Below, piece by piece: positions 58,356 through 64,000 of a stretch of DNA of 64,000 nt. How positions within the stretch are numbered: the stretch's first letter is position 1; each line of letters begins with the position of its first letter. The position numbers and the translations under genes were made by a program. The stretch lies in the NCBI GenBank assembly GCA_003660235.1, contig QGON01000053.1:16174-80173 (forward strand). The letters run 5' to 3'. Under the pieces are notes generated by a model. The model was not told where the DNA came from. It did not search any database and saw only the letters and a program-made list of their open reading frames with translations. The DNA is from a bacterium endosymbiont of Escarpia laminata (GTDB lineage Bacteria > Pseudomonadota > Gammaproteobacteria > Chromatiales > Chromatiaceae).

Positions 58356-60361
58356 GAATGACTCTCCGCGGCGGCTGGGGTCGAACTCCCTGCCGCCAGG
58401 GTGGAAGTGGAACTGGCTCGTTTGCGGGCGGTGCGATAGCGTCTGTCCGAGATGGCAAGCAGCCCACCGAGGCCCATAAAGATCGCGGCTATCCAGATCC
58501 AGCGAATATAGGGTTTGTAGTAGAGACGCATGCTCCAATCCCCGCCACCCAGTGATTCACCAAGAGAGACATAGAGATCACGGGTCAGTCCCCAATCGAT
58601 TCCAGCTTCAGTCATGGGACGTGTCTGCACAAAATAGGTGCGTTTTTCCGGCAGCAGGATGGCGATCTGTTTGCCATCTTTGGAAATCAGAAAACGTCCA
58701 CGATGGGCATTGTAGTTCGGTCCGGGAAACTCACTGACGCCCTCGAACTTGAACTCATAGCCGGCAATGTCTGCGGTATCACCGGGAGACATGCGGATGT
58801 CCTGCTCGATGCCGTAGTTGGAAACCATGGTAACGCCGACGATAAACATGGCCACGCCCATATGGGCGAGAATCATGCCGTAGTAGCTGCGGCCACCACC
58901 TGAGAGATCACGCAGGAAGCCGTTGAATCCTGCTTTATGCTTGAGCCTTTCTTTGACGTTGACCAGATGGGAGGTCACCACCCACATCGCCAGTCCCATG
59001 CCGAGGCCCACCATCAGGTTTCCACCGGAAAACATGGGCAACAGGGTGAGCAGGCCGAAGACCATGCTGATGATAAACGCGACTTTCAACTGTTTGACCA
59101 GGAAAGAGGCATCGGTGTGTTTCCAACGGGAGATCGATCCCACGCCCATCAATAGCGCCAGAAAAGGCGTCAGCAGGACGAACATCTTGTTGAACCAGGG
59201 AAATCCGACGGAGATCTTGCCCCACTCCATGGCATCGTAGATCAGCGGCGCCAGGGTGCCAAGCAGGATCAGACCGGCCAGTACCGATAACAGCAGGTTG
59301 TTGCCCAACAGAAAGGTTTCACGGGAGATCAGATCGAAGCGGCCGCCGCCGGAGATATAGGGGGCACGCCACGCGTAGAGCAGGAGGGAGCCACCGATCG
59401 CAATCAGCAGAAAGGCCAGGATGAAAACGCCGCGTTCCGGATCCGACGCGAAGGAGTGGACGGAGGTCAGCACACCGGACCGGACGAGGAAGGTGCCGAG
59501 CAGGCTCAGAGAGAAGGCAAACAGGGCCAACAGCACGGTCCAGCTCTTGAAGGCGCCCCGTTTCTCGGTCACCGCCAGTGAGTGCATCAGGGCAGTGCCT
59601 ATCAGCCATGGCATCAATGAGGCATTTTCCACCGGATCCCAGAACCACCAGCCACCCCAGCCCAGTTCATAGTAGGCCCACCAACTGCCCAGTGCGATAC
59701 CCACGGTCAGAAAGACCCAGGCCACCGTGGTCCAGGGGCGTGACCAGCGCGCCCAGGACGCGTCCAGCTTGCCGCCGAGAAGGGCGGCAATGGAGAAGGC
59801 AAACGCAACCGAGAAGCCGACATAACCCATGTAGAGCAGCGGGGGGTGAATGGCCAATCCCGGATCCTGCAGCATGGGGTTGAGCTCACGGCCCTCAAAC
59901 GGCACCGGAAAAGTGCGGTCGAAAGGGTTGGAGGTCAACAGCAGGAACAGCAGGAAGCCGATGCTGATCATGCCCATTACCGACAGCACCCGGGCAACCA
60001 CAGGTAGCGGCAGGTTACGGCTGAAAAGGGCGATGGCTGCGCTCCAGGCGGCAAGCAGAAAGGCCCACAACAACAGTGATCCCTCGTGAGCGCCCCATAC
60101 AGCGGAGATCTTGTAGAGATCCGGCAGTTTGGTGTTGCCATGCTGAGCGACATAGATGACCGAGAAGTCGTTGGCCAAAAAGGCATTTGCCAGGACTGCG
60201 GTTGAGAGGGTCAGGAAGAGCAGTTGGCCCCAGACCAATGGCCGTGACAGGGCCATCCAGCTGTGGGTGTTCGTGTAGGAACCCGCCAGCGGGACGATTG
60301 CCTGGATGATGGCAAGGCTGAGTGCCAGGATGAGTGCATAATGTCCGATTTCCGGGATCAT
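58352..60361 (-). CDS. ccmF: Cytochrome c haem lyase subunit CcmF
   Basis: A 669-residue polytopic membrane protein of the haem handling family. The tryptophan-rich WGGWWFWDPVENASLMPWL motif binds haem from CcmE at the periplasmic face. Many membrane helices, a large periplasmic loop before the last helix and a Ser/Ala-rich tail are seen. It overlaps ccmE by 4 bases. Confidence 0.95.
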   Translation of the reverse strand: MIPEIGHYALILALSLAIIQAIVPLAGSYTNTHSWMALSRPLVWGQLLFLTLSTAVLANAFLANDFSVIYVAQHGNTKLPDLYKISAVWGAHEGSLLLWAFLLAAWSAAIALFSRNLPLPVVARVLSVMGMISIGFLLFLLLTSNPFDRTFPVPFEGRELNPMLQDPGLAIHPPLLYMGYVGFSVAFAFSIAALLGGKLDASWARWSRPWTTVAWVFLTVGIALGSWWAYYELGWGGWWFWDPVENASLMPWLIGTALMHSLAVTEKRGAFKSWTVLLALFAFSLSLLGTFLVRSGVLTSVHSFASDPERGVFILAFLLIAIGGSLLLYAWRAPYISGGGRFDLISRETFLLGNNLLLSVLAGLILLGTLAPLIYDAMEWGKISVGFPWFNKMFVLLTPFLALLMGVGSISRWKHTDASFLVKQLKVAFIISMVFGLLTLLPMFSGGNLMVGLGMGLAMWVVTSHLVNVKERLKHKAGFNGFLRDLSGGGRSYYGMILAHMGVAMFIVGVTMVSNYGIEQDIRMSPGDTADIAGYEFKFEGVSEFPGPNYNAHRGRFLISKDGKQIAILLPEKRTYFVQTRPMTEAGIDWGLTRDLYVSLGESLGGGDWSMRLYYKPYIRWIWIAAIFMGLGGLLAISDRRYRTARKRASSTSTLAAGSSTPAAAESHS

Positions 60362-60825
60362 TGGGCACTCACCTGCTGCTGCATTTGGTTGACGCCGTCA
60401 TCATGAGCCGTTTTCAGTGAGTCAGCCACTTCCGGCGGCATGTAGTTCTCATCATGTTTGGCCAGTACTTCACTGGCGACGAAAATACCGCTTTCGTTCA
60501 ACTGCCCCAGCACGACGATACCCTGTCCCTCGCGGAACAGGTCAGGCAGGATGCCGGTGTATTCCACGGTAACAGTCTCAGCATTATCCGTGACATCGAA
60601 GGCCGTAGTGAGTCCGTTGGGCTTGCGTTTGACGCTACCATTGCTCACCAGTCCACCGACGCGGAAAGGATGGCCGGTGGGCGCCTTGCCCTCTGCTATT
60701 TCGGAAGGCGAAAAGAAAAACATCAGGTTTTCATCAAAGGCGTTCAGAGCGAGCCAGGCAGCGACGCCGATACCGGCAACCATCATACCGATCAGATAAA
60801 GACGTTTTTTACGGATAGGATTCAT
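60358..60825 (-). CDS. ccmE: Haem chaperone CcmE
   Basis: A 155-residue periplasmic OB-fold protein with one N-terminal membrane helix (LIGMMVAGIGVAAWLAL). The haem-linking histidine is in LAKHDENYMPPEV, with the conserved Tyr four residues later. It shuttles haem from CcmABCD to CcmF. The start overlaps the ccmD stop by 4 bases. Confidence 0.94.
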   Translation of the reverse strand: MNPIRKKRLYLIGMMVAGIGVAAWLALNAFDENLMFFFSPSEIAEGKAPTGHPFRVGGLVSNGSVKRKPNGLTTAFDVTDNAETVTVEYTGILPDLFREGQGIVVLGQLNESGIFVASEVLAKHDENYMPPEVADSLKTAHDDGVNQMQQQVSAQ

Positions 60826-60989
60826 TTTTGCTCTCTCTTCTCGCGACGCAGTTTGCGGGCGATGTCAGTTAGGACTCGGCGGCGCTGTAAAAGCGGGCTG
60901 ACCCAGTTGGCAACGAGGATGACGAAAGCCAGTCCGTAAGACGGCCATACATACATCGCATAACCGCCCATATCCAAAAATTCGCTCAT
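60822..60989 (-). CDS. ccmD: Haem exporter accessory protein CcmD
   Basis: A 55-residue protein starting MSEFLDMGGYAMYVWPSYGL at 60989. It has one membrane helix (about 13-33) and a basic cytoplasmic tail (LQRRRVLTDIARKLRREKR), exactly the CcmD pattern. The ATG overlaps the ccmC stop and its TGA overlaps the ccmE start. CcmD is needed for release of haem-loaded CcmE from CcmABC. Confidence 0.92.
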   Translation of the reverse strand: MSEFLDMGGYAMYVWPSYGLAFVILVANWVSPLLQRRRVLTDIARKLRREKREQK

Positions 60990-61732
60990 TTTATCTCCCC
61001 TTCAACCAGCTCGCGCACCCAGCGTGTATTGCGGTCACGTTCCAGTACTTCAGCTCGTGCCCGCATTAAGACCACGGCACCGTAATAAAGTTTAAAAGAG
61101 ATGCCCATCAACAAAAGTGGGATTAGCATGCTGGTCGGCATGGCTTGCTTTCCGGTTATGGTCACGGATGAGGTCTGATGCAGGGTATTCCACCACTCAA
61201 CCGAGTAGTGGATGATCGGAATATTGACCACGCCCACCAACGCCAGAATGGAGATGGCCCGTGCAGCCACGCGTTTGTCCTCTATGGCGCTGTAGAGGGA
61301 GATGATGCCGAGGTAGAGGAACAGCAACAATAGCTCAGATGTAAGGCGTGCATCCCAGACCCACCAGGCCCCCCACATGGGTTTGCCCCACAATGAGCCG
61401 GTCACCAGTGCCAGAAAAGTAAAGGATGCCCCGACCGAGGCACTGCTGATAATCGTGATCTCCGTGATTTTGATGCGCCAGACCAAGCTGATCACGCCGG
61501 CGACCGCCATCACAATATAGATGAACATCGACATCCAGGCCGCAGGCACATGAATGTACATGATGCGGTAGCTTTCACCCTGTTGATAGTCGGGTGGGGC
61601 AACGAACAGCCCGTAGTAGACACCGGCGATCAGGGTGAGTAGAAAAGAGATCGCGAACCAGGGAATCATCTTGCCCGCGACATGGTAAAAGTAACGGGGC
61701 GAACCCATCTGATGGAAAAATCGAACTATCAT
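60986..61732 (-). CDS. ccmC: Haem exporter protein CcmC
   Basis: A 248-residue six-helix membrane protein. The haem-binding motif WGAWWVWDARLTSELLLL is complete, with flanking histidines, for example in YIHVPAAWMS and PIIHYSVEWW. It loads haem onto CcmE. The gene lies two bases after ccmB. Confidence 0.95.
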   Translation of the reverse strand: MIVRFFHQMGSPRYFYHVAGKMIPWFAISFLLTLIAGVYYGLFVAPPDYQQGESYRIMYIHVPAAWMSMFIYIVMAVAGVISLVWRIKITEITIISSASVGASFTFLALVTGSLWGKPMWGAWWVWDARLTSELLLLFLYLGIISLYSAIEDKRVAARAISILALVGVVNIPIIHYSVEWWNTLHQTSSVTITGKQAMPTSMLIPLLLMGISFKLYYGAVVLMRARAEVLERDRNTRWVRELVEGEIK

Positions 61733-61733
61733 A

Positions 61734-62417
61734 TCAACTTAAACTAATTCTCAGAGAAGCGGCGGTGGCCAGAGGGGCCAGAACCAGGGAACCTATCAGC
61801 ATTGCGGCAAGGATAGAAATCTGCGCGCTGGTGGGAATCCCCACGATTGAGGTCTTTACGGCGTCGGTGGCAAAGATCAATACCGGGACATAGAGTGGTA
61901 GCACCAGCAGTGAAAGAATGACGCCACCACGGCGCAGGCCGACCGTCAATGCCACGCCGACCGAACCGATCAGGCTTAAAGTCGGTGTGCCAAGCACAAG
62001 GGTCAGCATCAGGGTGGGTATGGCGTCACTGGGGACATTCAGCATCATCGCCAGCAGGGGGGCGGCGATGAAAAGCGGCAATCCGGTGATCATCCAGTGC
62101 GCCAGAATCTTTGCCAGGACCAGCACCGAGATCGGATGGGCACTGAGCATGAACTGCTCCAGGGTGCCATCATCAAAATCGGAGCGAAACATGGTGTCGA
62201 GGGAGAGCAGGGCGGCGAGTCGGGCCGCGACCCAGATGACGCCGGGGCCTACCGCCTGAATCAGCTTGGCATCGTTGCCGATACCTAGTGGGAACATGGC
62301 GGTGACCAGCACAAAAAACAGCACCGGGTTGACCAGTTCGGCTCGGCGCCGGTAGGCCAGGACCAGATCCCTTTTGAGGAGCAGGGTGAATGCGCTGGTA
62401 AGAGAGAGTGTGCTCAT
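61734..62417 (-). CDS. ccmB: Haem exporter membrane protein CcmB
   Basis: A 227-residue membrane permease with six hydrophobic segments. FTLLLKRDLVLAYRRRAEL and FRSDFDDGTLEQFMLS are conserved cytoplasmic contact regions for the CcmA ATPase. It overlaps ccmA by 4 bases. Confidence 0.93.
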   Translation of the reverse strand: MSTLSLTSAFTLLLKRDLVLAYRRRAELVNPVLFFVLVTAMFPLGIGNDAKLIQAVGPGVIWVAARLAALLSLDTMFRSDFDDGTLEQFMLSAHPISVLVLAKILAHWMITGLPLFIAAPLLAMMLNVPSDAIPTLMLTLVLGTPTLSLIGSVGVALTVGLRRGGVILSLLVLPLYVPVLIFATDAVKTSIVGIPTSAQISILAAMLIGSLVLAPLATAASLRISLS

Positions 62418-63061
62418 CGTTCCGACAGATTGATCCGTACCAGTTTGACAGCTTCCTTGAAGCCAATACGGTGGTGAGTCGTCATGGCCGCCATGCCACC
62501 TGACTGCAGGTGTGCTTCAAAGAGCCGTTCCATGTGTTCTATGCCTTTTCTGTCCAGTGAGGTAAAGGGTTCATCCAGGATCCAGAGCTTTGCATCGGTG
62601 ACCAAAAGCCGGGCAATTGCCAGACGCCGCTGCTGTCCTGCTGACATGTTGCGGGTCGGCACGTCCTCGAAGCCGTAGAGTCCCACCTGATCCAGCGCCT
62701 CTTCCAGGGTGATCCCCGCTTTTGCCTTACCGAACCCACGGGCCACCCGCAGGTTTTCCAAGGGGGTCAGGTCAAGTTTGCTGCCGTCCTTGTGCCCGAG
62801 GTAGGCGGTATGTTCGTGATATTCAGGACCCAGCCGGAAGATATCTTCACCATTCCAGAGCAGTTGTCCCGATTCCGGCAGCCGGATACCGCACAAGATT
62901 CGCAGCAGGGATGTTTTGCCGCTGCCGTTGCGCCCCTCGAGCACAAGTGCCTCGCCGGGGTTCACGGTGAAACACAGGCCCGAAAAGAGCACCCGGTCGT
63001 CACGGATGCACTCAAGGTCCTTGGCTTCAAATATTGTTGTATCGGAAAGAGGTGAAGTCAC
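62414..63061 (-). CDS. ccmA: Haem exporter ATP-binding protein CcmA
   Basis: A 215-residue ABC ATPase. Walker A is GRNGSGKTSLLRIL, the signature is MSAGQQRRLAIARLL and Walker B LWILDEPFTSLD. ATP hydrolysis by CcmA releases haem-CcmE from CcmCD. It is the first gene of the operon; its promoter should lie in 63062-63358. Confidence 0.94.
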   Translation of the reverse strand: MTSPLSDTTIFEAKDLECIRDDRVLFSGLCFTVNPGEALVLEGRNGSGKTSLLRILCGIRLPESGQLLWNGEDIFRLGPEYHEHTAYLGHKDGSKLDLTPLENLRVARGFGKAKAGITLEEALDQVGLYGFEDVPTRNMSAGQQRRLAIARLLVTDAKLWILDEPFTSLDRKGIEHMERLFEAHLQSGGMAAMTTHHRIGFKEAVKLVRINLSER

Positions 63062-63358
63062 GTTTTATATTTTGGGTGTGGTCCTGGAGGTGATCACACT
63101 ATCTATATCAGCAGTTCAGAGTACCGCAAGCCGTTAATTTCAATAAGGCGCAACCATACCTGATACGAGGGGTGAATCACAAGAATTGTGAGGCGAGGTT
63201 ACCCGATTTTTTCGACCTTATCACGTTGTTTAGATCGTGCTAATAAAGCACCTGTTTTATCCCTTGAAAATTGAGGGTAAGAGAATCGCTGCAGTCTTGC
63301 GTTATTCACTAAATAATACCAAGACTTAGGTGGTTTTGCCTACCAATAAAGTAACTTC
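63062..63358. other. Intergenic region between ccmA and the transposase
   Basis: About 297 bases with no supported gene. It should hold the ccm promoter (minus strand) and the end of the insertion sequence that carries the transposase. I could not identify the terminal inverted repeat of that element. The stretch from about 63200 is AT-rich. Confidence 0.4.
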
Positions 63359-64000
63359 TCAAAAACCCGTGGCAAGAGCAGCCCGCTCGGTGATGATATC
63401 GGGTAATGGAGCAATGGTCTGTTCACCAATACCCAAACGATCTGTTAAGTAATGCCAAAACGAGATATCCAGCTTACGACAGGTTTTTTTCAAGCTGGCA
63501 AAAGTATCTCGGCAACGCCTGCCCTCATCACTGCGGGTTCCACCACTGATTTTTCGTTTCTTCACAAAATCACGGATATCCGTTTCACTGCCATTGGTGT
63601 GCAAAGGGATTTCAGGTCGATCAAGAACCACTAATAGTTCAGCTTTATTATTATGGATTCGCTTTAATGTCTGGTTTAAGGTGGCGTAGCTGGTTTTCTG
63701 GGTAAATATCTCATCGAATCGATGACGGAGTATTTTTTGCTGACTTTTATCGGGCTTGCTTTTATATCGCTTCAGTTGTGCATAAAAGCGCCATATCTGA
63801 TCTCTAATCTGAGCTATTTCCTGTCGGTGTGTCTCGTTGAGTGGCAGCATTTTATGGATGAGTCGTTCGGTATGCACCCAGCATAAGGCATGTAATAAGA
63901 TGTCGAACTGCCCGTCATCATCACTGTCGATAGTGATATCATCACACAGACCATGTCTTAAGACGCTGCCTAGCAAGTCTCCTTCGGTAGCAAAGCGTTG
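63359..64000 (-). CDS. IS66-like transposase, C-terminal part (runs off the window)
   Basis: At least 213 residues of a DDE transposase, open through the right edge of the window (RFATEGDLLGSVLRHG at the edge). ALCWVHTERLIHK and PLHTNGSETDIRDFVKKRK include likely catalytic acidic residues, and GGTRSDEGRRCRDTFASLKK resembles the IS66-family end. The frame is intact as far as seen. Whether the element is complete cannot be judged from here. Confidence 0.75.
   Translation of the reverse strand, partial: QRFATEGDLLGSVLRHGLCDDITIDSDDDGQFDILLHALCWVHTERLIHKMLPLNETHRQEIAQIRDQIWRFYAQLKRYKSKPDKSQQKILRHRFDEIFTQKTSYATLNQTLKRIHNNKAELLVVLDRPEIPLHTNGSETDIRDFVKKRKISGGTRSDEGRRCRDTFASLKKTCRKLDISFWHYLTDRLGIGEQTIAPLPDIITERAALATGF

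Overview
The window joins the right end of a prophage (about 1-13970) to a bacterial chromosome (13970-64000). The host looks like a gammaproteobacterium. Its gene blocks sdhCDAB/sdhE/ygfX, purB-hflD-mnmA-rluE, clpS-clpA-infA-bpt-aat-trxB and ftsK-lolA-rarA-crcB-serS follow the order of that class, and it has a complete System I cytochrome c maturation operon (ccmABCDEFGHI). A four-gene sucrose cluster of the kind known from halotolerant methanotrophs suggests, as inference only, a marine or salt-exposed organism. The genus cannot be fixed from this sequence.

Region 1 (1-13970) is the tail module of a siphophage-type prophage, all on the + strand and tightly overlapped. It holds a repeat-rich fibre-like protein, small neck/tail proteins, a tail tube, a tail assembly chaperone with a T7 slippery site for -1 frameshifting (G/GT), a gpZ-like protein and the tape measure. 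These are followed by a tail-tip set resembling that of the Rhodobacter gene transfer agent (DUF2460, DUF2163 hub, NlpC/P60, giant hub/fibre protein), then small tip proteins and an alpha/beta hydrolase. The prophage ends in the 3' half of a tRNA-Leu(UAA), the displaced attachment site. The 5' half, and probably the integrase, should lie left of the window.

Region 2 (14075-29837) carries sdhCDAB, with an in-frame TAG inside sdhA. After it come a small secreted protein/cytochrome c/membrane protein trio, sdhE-ygfX, a remnant of an O-acetylhomoserine sulfhydrylase gene, nudF, and an RND efflux pair whose permease is interrupted by a 281-bp element. A secretin-like protein, a DUF7931-like protein, a GNAT enzyme and RoxA follow on the minus strand, then a spondin-domain protein.

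Region 3 (30070-45545) is mostly housekeeping: purine synthesis, tRNA modification, cold shock, Clp protease and N-end rule, a PilZ protein, thioredoxin reductase, alanine dehydrogenase and FtsK. Region 4 (45553-51694) is the sucrose cluster sps-spp-fruK-ams inserted between ftsK and lolA; fruK is interrupted by an identical copy of the 281-bp element in the opposite orientation. Region 5 (51818-63061) holds lolA, rarA, crcB, a DUF190 gene and serS, then a 124-bp element with 14-bp terminal inverted repeats and a palindromic repeat, then the ccm operon on the minus strand. The window ends inside an IS66-like transposase.

The main novelty candidate is the 281-bp sequence. Two identical copies 24.7 kb apart each break a conserved gene, in opposite orientation to the host gene, with no terminal inverted repeats, no visible target duplication and no transposase. 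Deleting exactly 281 bp restores both reading frames. With the sdhA stop and the sulfhydrylase remnant, four conserved genes in 50 kb are damaged.
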